Part shown: piece after piece, positions 6,993 to 14,554 of the stretch
Layout: every line of letters begins with the position of its first letter
How positions within the stretch are numbered: position 1 is the first letter of the stretch
Assembly (NCBI RefSeq): GCF_000519185.1
Contig: NZ_JAFA01000021.1
Location: 75,505 to 112,465, forward strand
Direction: 5' to 3'
DNA: 36,961 nt
From: Paraburkholderia nodosa DSM 21604
GTDB taxonomy: Bacteria > Pseudomonadota > Gammaproteobacteria > Burkholderiales > Burkholderiaceae
Notes under the pieces: model-generated
What the model saw: only the letters and a program-made list of their open reading frames with translations
What the model was told of the DNA's origin: nothing
Database searches by the model: none
Program-made: the position numbers and the translations under genes

Positions 6993-8336
6993 CTAGAAGT
7001 CCACCGCATCGCGGACGATCGGACACGTCATGCAATGTCCGCCGCCGCGCCCGCGCCCCAGTTCCGCGCCCACGATGCTCACGACCTCGATGCCGGCCTT
7101 GCGCAACAGCGTGTTCGTATAGGTGTTGCGGTCGTAAGCGAACACCACGCCGGGCGAGGTGCACACGAGGTTCGCGCCGCTGTCCCACTGGGTGCGTTCG
7201 CGCTGGTAGTCGTTGCCGCCCGCTTCGACCACGCGCATTTTCTTGATGCCGAGCGCCGCGCTCACCACCTCGACAAAGGACTTTTTCTCCTGGTGCAGTT
7301 CCACACCCGCCGGATGATCGCTGGGCCGGTACGTGAAGGTTCGGGTACGTGCGAGGAAATCCGGCGCGATCAGCACGCAGTCGCGATCGGCAAACGTGAA
7401 GACCGTATCGAGGTGCATGGCCGCGCGAATTTTCGGCATCGCCGCCACGATCACCTGTTCGGCGGCGCCCTTCTTGAACAGCGTCGCGGCGAGCTGGCTG
7501 ATCGCCTGGCGCGAGGTGCGCTCGCTCATGCCGATCAGCACGGTCTTGTTGCCGATGGGCATGACATCACCGCCTTCGAGCGTCGCCATGCCGTGGTCCT
7601 GGGTGGGGTCGCCCCACCATACCTTGACCTTGCCCGCGAAGTCCGGATGAAACTGGTAAATCGCCGCGGCAAGAATCGTTTCCTCGTGCCGCGCGGGCCA
7701 GTACAGCGGATTGAGCGTCACGCCGCCGTAAATCCAGCAGGTGGTGTCGCGCGTGTAGATCGTGTTCGGCAACGGCGGCAGCAGATATTCAGTGGACCCG
7801 GCCGCTTCGCGCACGACCTTGAGCGCCGCGCCGCCATGCGATTCCGGGAAATCGTAGATCGACAGGCCGCCAAGCAAGGTCTCGGCCAGCTTGCGATCGT
7901 CGAGCCCTTCCAGATAGCTGCGCAATTCGTCGATGAAACCCAACCCGACCTGGTTCGGCACGATCTGATTGTCGAGAATCCACTTCTTGCCTTCGGGCAC
8001 GGCAACGGTTTCGGCGAGCAGGTTGTGCATTTCCACGACCTCGACGCCGCGGTCGCGCATCTTCGTGACGAAATCGAAATGGTCGCGCTTCGCGTTGTCG
8101 ACCCACAGCACGTCGTCGAACAGCAACTCGTCGCAATTGCTCGGCGTGAGCCGCGAGTGCGCCATGCCGGGCGCACACACCATCACCTTGCGCAGTTGCC
8201 CGACCTCCGAGTACACGCCAAGCGCGCTCTCTTCCTTCGCCCTGGCCTTGCCGCCCTTCGCGGCTTTTTCCGCCTTTTCTACCTTCTCTACCTTTTCGCC
8301 CTTCTCACTCTTGCCACCGCCCTTCGCCTTGGACAT
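6993..8336 (-). CDS. arcA: Arginine deiminase
   Basis: A 447-residue enzyme that hydrolyses L-arginine to citrulline and ammonia. Guanidino-group-modifying motifs are all present: IYTRD, LEGGDVMPIGN, MHLDTVFTF (catalytic His and Asp) and the C-terminal GGGHCMTCPI with the nucleophilic cysteine. The core starts near residue 38 (ALGVYSEVGQLRKVMVCAPG). The preceding residues are a Lys/Glu/Ala/Gly-rich extension absent from typical enzymes of about 410 residues. The ATG at 8336 has a GGAG 6 bases upstream, so the extension appears to be translated. It lies 21 bases after arcD, in one operon. Ornithine carbamoyltransferase (arcB) and carbamate kinase (arcC) do not follow; the convergent pcaR gene does. 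Confidence 0.95.
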   Translation of the reverse strand: MSKAKGGGKSEKGEKVEKVEKAEKAAKGGKARAKEESALGVYSEVGQLRKVMVCAPGMAHSRLTPSNCDELLFDDVLWVDNAKRDHFDFVTKMRDRGVEVVEMHNLLAETVAVPEGKKWILDNQIVPNQVGLGFIDELRSYLEGLDDRKLAETLLGGLSIYDFPESHGGAALKVVREAAGSTEYLLPPLPNTIYTRDTTCWIYGGVTLNPLYWPARHEETILAAAIYQFHPDFAGKVKVWWGDPTQDHGMATLEGGDVMPIGNKTVLIGMSERTSRQAISQLAATLFKKGAAEQVIVAAMPKIRAAMHLDTVFTFADRDCVLIAPDFLARTRTFTYRPSDHPAGVELHQEKKSFVEVVSAALGIKKMRVVEAGGNDYQRERTQWDSGANLVCTSPGVVFAYDRNTYTNTLLRKAGIEVVSIVGAELGRGRGGGHCMTCPIVRDAVDF

Positions 8337-8357
8337 ATCGATCTCCGCTCGTTCTCG

Positions 8358-9782
8358 TTAGACCGCCATGGTGCCCGTGGCCAGCGCAACGACGCCTACA
8401 ATGGCCGCTACGGCCGCCACGATGAAAATGACCCAGTCGCTCGTACGCTGGAAAACCTTCAGCTTGCGCTCGCGCCGCGCGAGGAAATACAGCACCGTGC
8501 CAGGCGCGTAAAGAATCGCCGATAGCAGGATGAACTTGAGACCACCGGCAACAATCATGAACAACGTGTAGATCACGGCGACCGAGGCCAGCGCGAGATC
8601 GCGCTTGCGCTCTTCAGGCCGCACCTCGTAGCTCTCGCCACGGTTCGAAACCATAAACCCGTAAGCGGCGACGAAGAGATAAGGAATCAGCGACATCGAG
8701 CTCGTGAGGTTGAGCATCAGTGCGAACGCGTCGCGCGAGAAATACGTGCTCGCCACCAAAATCTGTACAACGATGTTGGTGATCCAGAGCGCATTGGCCG
8801 GCACGTTGTTGGCGTTTTCGCGCGCAAACACCGCTGGCATATCCTGATTGCGCGCCGCCGCGAACATCACCTCGGCGCAGATGAGCGACCACGCCAGATA
8901 CGCGCCCAGCACGGAAACGATCAGGCCGATGCTCACGAAAATCCCGCCCCACGGACCGACCACGCTTTCGAGCACGGCCGCCATGGAGGGCTGGCGCATG
9001 CCCGCCACGTCACCGCGCGGCAGCACGGCGAAAGGCAGCATGGAAACGAGCACCATGAGCGTGGTCACGCCCGCGAAGCCGAAGATCGTTGCGCGCCCGA
9101 CGTCCGTGCGCTCTTTTGCATAGCGCGAATACACGCTCGCCCCTTCGATGCCGATGAACACGAACACGGTCACGAACATCGTCGCGCGAATCTGCTGGAG
9201 GAGGCCGCCCTCTTGCGCCGCAGACTGGATATTCAGGTGGAAAGTCCCGTACTTGAAGACGAACAGGAGGATGACGATGAACACCACGATCGGAATGACC
9301 TTGGCGAACGTCACGACAGTGTTGATGAACGCGGCCTGCTTCACGCCGCGCAGAATGAGAAAGTGAAACAGCCAGATGCCGATGGAGGCGACGATGATGG
9401 CCGTGACCGTATTGCCGTCGCCGAAAACCGGGAAAAATGCGCCTAGCGTGGACTTGATCAGCACCCAGTACGAAACGTTGCCGATGCAACTGCCGATCCA
9501 GTAACCGAACGCGGAGAGGAAGCCGGGGTAATCGCCGAAGCCCTCTTTGGCGTACACGAACACACCGGCGTCGAGGTTCGGCTTGCGCTCCGCGAGCGCC
9601 TGGAAGACGCGTGCGAGCGTGTACATGCCCACGCCCGCCACGAGCCACGCAATCGCCGCGCCGACCGGCCCCGTTGCATTGGCGAAGGTTCGCGGCAGAG
9701 AAAAGATCCCGGCGCCCACCATGCCCCCGACTACCATCGCGGTCAACTGCACGCGACTCATCTTCTGCTCGGTATCGGCCAT
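8358..9782 (-). CDS. arcD: Arginine:ornithine antiporter, APC superfamily
   Basis: A 474-residue inner-membrane transporter with about twelve or thirteen membrane segments. The N-terminal MVVGGMVGAGIFSLPRTFA is the substrate-binding TM1 signature of the basic amino acid/polyamine antiporters. GNVSYWVLIKSTLGAFFPVF and FIGIEGASVYSRYAKERTDVG are typical of ArcD. It exchanges external arginine for ornithine, and probably citrulline where arcB is absent. The start has GCGAGGAAACCG upstream. It is the first gene of an arcD-arcA pair. A second ArcD-like protein is encoded 0.84 kb away on the other strand. Confidence 0.93.
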   Translation of the reverse strand: MADTEQKMSRVQLTAMVVGGMVGAGIFSLPRTFANATGPVGAAIAWLVAGVGMYTLARVFQALAERKPNLDAGVFVYAKEGFGDYPGFLSAFGYWIGSCIGNVSYWVLIKSTLGAFFPVFGDGNTVTAIIVASIGIWLFHFLILRGVKQAAFINTVVTFAKVIPIVVFIVILLFVFKYGTFHLNIQSAAQEGGLLQQIRATMFVTVFVFIGIEGASVYSRYAKERTDVGRATIFGFAGVTTLMVLVSMLPFAVLPRGDVAGMRQPSMAAVLESVVGPWGGIFVSIGLIVSVLGAYLAWSLICAEVMFAAARNQDMPAVFARENANNVPANALWITNIVVQILVASTYFSRDAFALMLNLTSSMSLIPYLFVAAYGFMVSNRGESYEVRPEERKRDLALASVAVIYTLFMIVAGGLKFILLSAILYAPGTVLYFLARRERKLKVFQRTSDWVIFIVAAVAAIVGVVALATGTMAV

Positions 9783-9869
9783 CGGTTTCCTCGCTTTGTT
9801 CGGAACTTCGCGTTATCGGGCGGCCAGCGCACTTCTGCGCCGCCGCTCAAGCTTCAGGCGTCTGCGGTG

Positions 9870-10331
9870 TCACCGCGTCACGCGCACAGAGTTGTTACCA
9901 AGCAGCACGCGCACGCGGTCGCCGGGAACGAACTGTTGATCCGCATCCTGGACCACCGACATCAGTTGCCCCGAATCCAGACGCACGACGATTTCAAGGC
10001 CTTGCCGCTGCGTGACGCGCTGCTCCACGGCATTGCCTGCCGCACCGCCCAGCACGGCGCCGCCGATGCCCGCCGCAACGGAGCCCGTGCCGCGCCCGAT
10101 GTTGCTGCCTGCCGCGATGCCGCCGAGCGCGCCGCCCGTTATCGCGCCGATGCCGGTTGGACCCGGCTGAATCGTGACGGGCCGCACGGATTCGACCGCG
10201 CCGAGTTCGACCACGAACACCTGCTGAGCCTGGGCCGGTGTGAAGACAGAGCCTGAAGTCGGTGCCTCACAGCCGGAAAGCGCGACCGAGACAACCACGG
10301 ACCCAAGAAGTGTTGCAGCGAGATATCGCAT
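9870..10331 (-). CDS. Glycine-zipper outer-membrane lipoprotein (SlyB/Pcp-like)
   Basis: A 153-residue protein with a lipoprotein signal peptide: residues 1-20 are hydrophobic and end in the lipobox LSGC. The middle is a glycine-zipper double-helix motif (GAITGGALGGIAAG, GGAVLGGAAGNAVEQ) as in the 17-kDa antigen and SlyB families. A small beta-rich C-terminus follows (IVVRLDSGQLMSVVQDAD, FVPGDRVRVLLG). Such proteins sit in the outer membrane and are linked to envelope integrity or stress. The ATG at 10331 follows a strong AGGGGGGAAT site; an upstream in-frame start would lose the signal peptide. It ends 87 bases before arcD on the same strand, so read-through into arcDA is possible. Confidence 0.85.
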   Translation of the reverse strand: MRYLAATLLGSVVVSVALSGCEAPTSGSVFTPAQAQQVFVVELGAVESVRPVTIQPGPTGIGAITGGALGGIAAGSNIGRGTGSVAAGIGGAVLGGAAGNAVEQRVTQRQGLEIVVRLDSGQLMSVVQDADQQFVPGDRVRVLLGNNSVRVTR

Positions 10332-10625
10332 GACATTCCCCCCTAATGCGGCGCATTGCGGTTTCGCTAATTCATTCGGCCTGTTTGCTAACGATTCCAC
10401 GTATAGTCATTAGCGAACATTTAGCCAATACGTGCCCGGCGATTCTCATTGCCCAATCCATCCTCCGGACACCTGACGAACATTATGGAATACGATTCGC
10501 ACATGAGGTATTCAACGTGACATTCGTTCGAGAATAGTTCAGTAATTCAATGTGGCGCGCATTTTTTATCCGCGATTTCCCGCGTTCGCATTTCGACCGG
10601 TCAAAGATCAGAAAAAGGCTCGAAC

Positions 10626-12041
10626 ATGAAATCGACGGATGACCAGAAATTGTCGCTGCCGGTACTGACGGCCATGGTCGTGGGCTCCATGGTCGGCGCC
10701 GGCATCTATTCGCTGCCGCGCAACTTCGCGCTCGAAGCGGGCCCGACGGCTGCCGTCATCTCATGGTGCATTGCGGGAGGCGGCATGTACATGCTGGCCC
10801 GCGTCTTCCAGCTTCTCGCCGAAATCCGGCCCGACCTCGACTCCGGCATCTTTGCCTATGCGCGCGACGGCTTTGGCGGCTACGCCGGCTTTCTCTCCGC
10901 GTTCGGCTACTGGATGGCCGGTTGCTTCGGCAATGTCTCTTATTGGGTGCTGATCAAATCCACGCTCGGCGCATTCGTGCCGGCATTTGGAAACGGCAAT
11001 ACGCCGATTGCCATTGCGGTTTCGTCGGTCGGCATATGGGCATTTCACTGGATGCTGTTGCGCGGCATTCAGCAGGCCACGCTCATCAATGCGATTCTGA
11101 CTGTCGTCAAGATTCTGCCCATTTTCGTTTTTATCGGCATTTTGAGTGTCTATGCGAGCGCGGAGCCATTCACGGACAATCTCGCGGAAAGCGCCCAAGG
11201 GCTTGCCCCGCAGGTCAAGGGAACCATGCTCGTGACGGTATTCGTGTTTCTCGGCATCGAAGGGGCGAGCGTGTATTCGCGCTACGCGAAAAAGCGCTCG
11301 GACGTGGGCGCTGCCACGATACTCGGCTTCGCCTTCGTGCTGTTGCTGCTCGTGCTCGTGACGCTGCTGCCCTACGCGCATCTCATGCGCGCGGATATCG
11401 CCGCCATGCGGCAACCTTCGATGGCGGCGGTGCTTGGCGCCGTAGTCGGCTCGCCAGGCGTGGTGTTCATCGGCGGCGCGCTCATCGTCTCCGTTCTCGG
11501 CGCCTACCTCGCATGGTCGCTGATCTGCGCGGAAGTGCTGTATGCCAGCGCGAAAGCGGACGCCATGCCAGCCATCTTCGCGCGCCGCAACGCGCGGCAG
11601 CTTCCCACCGCCGCGATCTGGCTCACGAGCAGTGTGGTGCAGGCCTTCGTCATCAGCACGTACTGGTCCTCCGACGCCTTCTCGCTCATGCTGCGCCTCA
11701 CGAGCGCCATGGCGCTCATCCCCTACTTTTTCGTGGCGACTTTCGGGCTCAAGGCCATCCGCGCACTGCCGCAATCGGCCATGAGCGCGCGAAAGCGCAC
11801 GCTGAGCTTTGCCACGGCGATCATCGCCACGATTTATACACTGTTCCTGCTTTACGCTTGCGGAGTGGAACTGCTCGTCATGTCCGCGCTGCTCTATGGG
11901 CCTGGCAGCCTGCTCTACATGTGGGCGCGGCGCGAGCGTGGCGAAGCGCTCTTTTCCCGGCCCGAGTGGTGCGCGTTTCTCGTGGTGATGGGCGGCGGAC
12001 TCGTTGCGATATTCGGGCTGAGCGCCTCCGCATGGCGTTAG
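10626..12041 (+). CDS. Second ArcD-like arginine/ornithine antiporter
   Basis: A 471-residue APC-superfamily transporter that is clearly a paralogue of arcD. It shares LTAMVVGSMVGAGIYSLPR, GNVSYWVLIKSTLGAF, GIEGASVYSRYAKKRSDVG, MRQPSMAAVL and SVLGAYLAWSLICAEV. It lacks the first few charged residues of arcD. The ribosome-binding site is weak (AAAAAGG). It is divergent from the lipoprotein gene across a 294-base region. It may differ from arcD in substrate (lysine, citrulline or agmatine) or in conditions of expression; sequence alone cannot decide. The CDF-like gene follows after 98 bases. Confidence 0.9.
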   Translation: MKSTDDQKLSLPVLTAMVVGSMVGAGIYSLPRNFALEAGPTAAVISWCIAGGGMYMLARVFQLLAEIRPDLDSGIFAYARDGFGGYAGFLSAFGYWMAGCFGNVSYWVLIKSTLGAFVPAFGNGNTPIAIAVSSVGIWAFHWMLLRGIQQATLINAILTVVKILPIFVFIGILSVYASAEPFTDNLAESAQGLAPQVKGTMLVTVFVFLGIEGASVYSRYAKKRSDVGAATILGFAFVLLLLVLVTLLPYAHLMRADIAAMRQPSMAAVLGAVVGSPGVVFIGGALIVSVLGAYLAWSLICAEVLYASAKADAMPAIFARRNARQLPTAAIWLTSSVVQAFVISTYWSSDAFSLMLRLTSAMALIPYFFVATFGLKAIRALPQSAMSARKRTLSFATAIIATIYTLFLLYACGVELLVMSALLYGPGSLLYMWARRERGEALFSRPEWCAFLVVMGGGLVAIFGLSASAWR

Positions 12042-12139
12042 CCGCGCGCCGTTGCGCCGGCCCGCATCCATCGGTCTCGTGACTGCTGTTCGCCTCACCG
12101 CCGCCATTCAAACGTTCCACCGTTCGACAGCGAGGAACC

Positions 12140-13096
12140 ATGCCTATCAGCTACGCTCTGCGCAAGGCGCAGCTCGCAGCGGTCGAGCAGCGCGCGATGA
12201 AGATTTCCATTTACGTCGTGTGCCTCGGTTTCGCGGCCAACGTCGGTTATGGCTTCTTCGTGAAATCCGATACGCTGCTGCTGACCGCCATTTTCTATCT
12301 GCTCAATCTCGTGAGTGCCGCGCTTGGATTGCTCGCAGCCTCCGTGATCACCCGGCCCGCGACGACCCGCTTCGAATATGGGTATTGGTTCCTCGAGCCG
12401 CTCGTGAATGGCATAAACGGCCTCATGATGCTGCTGGTATGCGTGTATGGCTTCGTGAACGGCATTGAGGGGATACGTTCAGGCGGCCACGTGGTGAACG
12501 CGCGCGGCGTTATGCTGATTAGCGTCGCGAGTTGCGTGATCTGCCTTGCCATGGTGGTCTACAAAAAGCGCGCGGCCGCGCAAATCAATTCCAAGCTGCT
12601 CAAAACCGACGGCTGGAAATGGATCATGAAATTGTCGTTCAGCGCGGCCACGCTGCTCGGCTTTTTCGTGTATTCGATCTTGCCTGAAAGCTTTCACGAA
12701 GTATGGGCGCGCTATATCGACAGTGCGATGACCGCGGGGCTCTCGCTGATATTTCTCTCGGTGCCCGTGAAAATCGTGCGCACCAGCTTTGCTGAATTGC
12801 TGCACATGAGCCCCGAAGAGAACAATCCGCGTTCGGCGATCGAGAAGGCGCTTTCCAAGCTCGAACGCGAGCTTGGCATTCTGCGCCATCACACGCATGT
12901 CATTCAGGCTGGCCGGCGCAATTTTGTCGAGGTCAGCGTGCTTGTCGGCGCGACGTCCGCGTTAAGCGATCTCCCCTCGCAAGACCGATTGCGCGAACGC
13001 ATCTGGGAAACGCTCGGCGCGAATCCGCTGGAAAACCGCCTCACCGTGCAGATCACCGCGGACCCGCGCTGGGAAGACGGACGCCAGCCGGGATGA
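12140..13096 (+). CDS. CDF-like membrane protein lacking canonical metal ligands
   Basis: A 318-residue protein with about six membrane segments and a cytoplasmic C-terminal ferredoxin-like domain (about residues 220-310), the layout of cation diffusion facilitators. Family marks include FEYGYWFLEPLVNGINGL and the TM6-to-tail segment SLIFLSVPVKIVRTSFAELL. The ligands expected from E. coli YiiP are missing. The TM2 DxxxD site reads FYLLNL (about residues 52-57), with no Asp. The TM5 HxxxD site reads KWIMK (160-164), with Lys at both ligand positions. It may not move Zn, Fe or Mn in the usual way, or may carry something else. The ATG has GCGAGGAACC upstream. It could share a transcript with the upstream antiporter. 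Confidence 0.75.
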   Translation: MPISYALRKAQLAAVEQRAMKISIYVVCLGFAANVGYGFFVKSDTLLLTAIFYLLNLVSAALGLLAASVITRPATTRFEYGYWFLEPLVNGINGLMMLLVCVYGFVNGIEGIRSGGHVVNARGVMLISVASCVICLAMVVYKKRAAAQINSKLLKTDGWKWIMKLSFSAATLLGFFVYSILPESFHEVWARYIDSAMTAGLSLIFLSVPVKIVRTSFAELLHMSPEENNPRSAIEKALSKLERELGILRHHTHVIQAGRRNFVEVSVLVGATSALSDLPSQDRLRERIWETLGANPLENRLTVQITADPRWEDGRQPG

Positions 13097-13753
13097 CGCG
13101 CGCCGCCGCCTGGCGTTGCGCCTGCCGCGATAGCCGCGTAAGCGCGTTCGAATACATCGATTTCCCACTGCGTCTGCAAGCCCACGCGCCAGAACTGCGC
13201 ATCGAGATCGATGAATCAGCGTGTTGAGCGCTGGGTCGTTGTACCGGGGCCACCCGCTCGCGAGCTGGGTTTCATCGAGCGATGGTGGCGCTCGCTGCTT
13301 CGTTCCGCTGATATGGCGCAGGCTCTGCCTGCGTTTACCGGCACGGTCAATGACGACTGCGCCCTGAGCGTGCTGCCGAACAGACGTGATTCGGCGGATC
13401 CGGCGACTGACGACCCAATAGAATCAACTGGCCGAAGACCTCGAGCGCAAGTCCGCGACTTGTCTCGTCGTCGACCGAATGCGCCCCCGGCAAGTGTTTT
13501 CAGCACAGGTTCGCTAACGTTTCTTAATCGGCTAACGACTACGACATGCACAGTCGCGGCTACAAAGTTTTTCTTTTCACTTACGACGTGCTTTACCGTC
13601 TGAAACAGGTTGCCGTACGGCGTCGTCACTCGCCTGCCCGATATATTGGGCTCCTGATTATTTACTATTGACTATGGACACAAAAAGGGAGAGCGTATCT
13701 GCCTGGCATCAGGTTCGCTGTTGTCTCGATCAGACCAACAATCCGAGGTAACC
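13097..13753. other. 657-base stretch without a convincing gene
   Basis: The stretch separates the CDF-like gene from the four-gene block. Base composition drops from about 13500, with T-rich and A-rich patches near 13565 and 13655-13690. An ORF from 13211 to 13603 has no ribosome-binding site and a protein I do not recognise. On the minus strand a protein-like segment (about 13105-13213, containing FWRVGLQTQWEIDVFERAY) is cut off by a stop codon and may be a gene remnant. The promoter of the four-gene block should lie near its right end; I could not place it. Confidence 0.4.
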
Positions 13754-14554
13754 ATGTGGATCTTCCGTGTCGATGAACCTCGTCTTGGGGTCATCCGTAT
13801 TCGAGAATGGCGCCGTCGCGCGCATCACACAATCGGCCTTCTCGTCATGCTGCTGGGCGGCGCCACCATCGGGCTGGTCGCTCTCGATCAGTCCGGCAAC
13901 TCTTTCCCCGACAAACTGTTTACGGCTCTTTGGAACGGAGTCAATCTCATTACGACACTCGGCGCCTTCAGCGAATTCAGTCCGCCTCAAAAGGTCTTCA
14001 TGCTTCTGGCCATGGTCGCGACGCTGCTGGTCGGCGGATTCGCAGTTTCGAGACTCACAGGCATGCTATCGGGCGATGACGTGATGGCTTATCGGGAGAA
14101 CAGGATCATGGAACGCAAGTTCGAACAGCTCGCCAATCATGTCGTGGTAGTTGGCTTCCATGCTCTCGGCGAACGGGTCGCAAACTACCTGCATGAAGCG
14201 GGAAGCACGGTGCTCGTACTCGTGGGCGATCAGGATCAGGCCAACCGGGCAACGGATTGCGGGCATCTGGTCGTACTCGGCTCGCCGGACGCCTTTGACG
14301 ACGTGCTCAAGCGTGCGCGACTGGATAGCGCGAAAGCCATGTTCGTCACGACACCGGACAGCAATAACAATCTGGCAATCACACTGCTGGCCCATACGCT
14401 CAACCCGTCGCTCGCCATTGCGGTACCTGGCGAGACCCCCTTGCGAAAAGAGCTGCTTGAGAACGCTGGCGCGACCAACGTCGTCATTGCCGACGATATC
14501 GTTGCCAAAGCGTTGATCAGCAAGATTGCGACTGTAGCGGGGACCGCACCATGA
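13754..14554 (+). CDS. Two-TM channel-like protein with RCK/TrkA-N domain, atypical filter
   Basis: A 266-residue protein. TM1 is at about residues 25-45, the pore-helix region at about 55-75, TM2 at about 80-100, and a cytoplasmic RCK (TrkA-N) domain from about 127 to the end. Potassium channels have TVGYG or TIGYG after the pore helix. Here the segment is NGVNLITTLGAFSE, with TTLGA at 67-71. The RCK nucleotide loop GxGxxG reads GFHALG (134-139), also altered. Ion selectivity is therefore uncertain. The ATG at 13754 follows GAGG 5 bases upstream; a frame from 13721 adds 11 residues without support. Its stop overlaps the SulP start by 4 bases (ATGA), so the two are translationally coupled. 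First gene of a four-gene block. Confidence 0.8.
   Translation: MWIFRVDEPRLGVIRIREWRRRAHHTIGLLVMLLGGATIGLVALDQSGNSFPDKLFTALWNGVNLITTLGAFSEFSPPQKVFMLLAMVATLLVGGFAVSRLTGMLSGDDVMAYRENRIMERKFEQLANHVVVVGFHALGERVANYLHEAGSTVLVLVGDQDQANRATDCGHLVVLGSPDAFDDVLKRARLDSAKAMFVTTPDSNNNLAITLLAHTLNPSLAIAVPGETPLRKELLENAGATNVVIADDIVAKALISKIATVAGTAP

Noticed and set aside
8222..8336. A possible DNA tandem repeat
   Set aside because: The repetition is only the coding of a Lys/Glu-rich protein segment and is imperfect at base level; no repeat unit of constant length.
6882..8525. A 547-codon plus-strand frame opposite arcA
   Set aside because: Antisense shadow of arginine deiminase; all deiminase motifs are on the minus strand.
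13211..13603. A 130-codon plus-strand frame in the gene-poor stretch
   Set aside because: No ribosome-binding site, no recognisable motif, and composition that changes within the frame.
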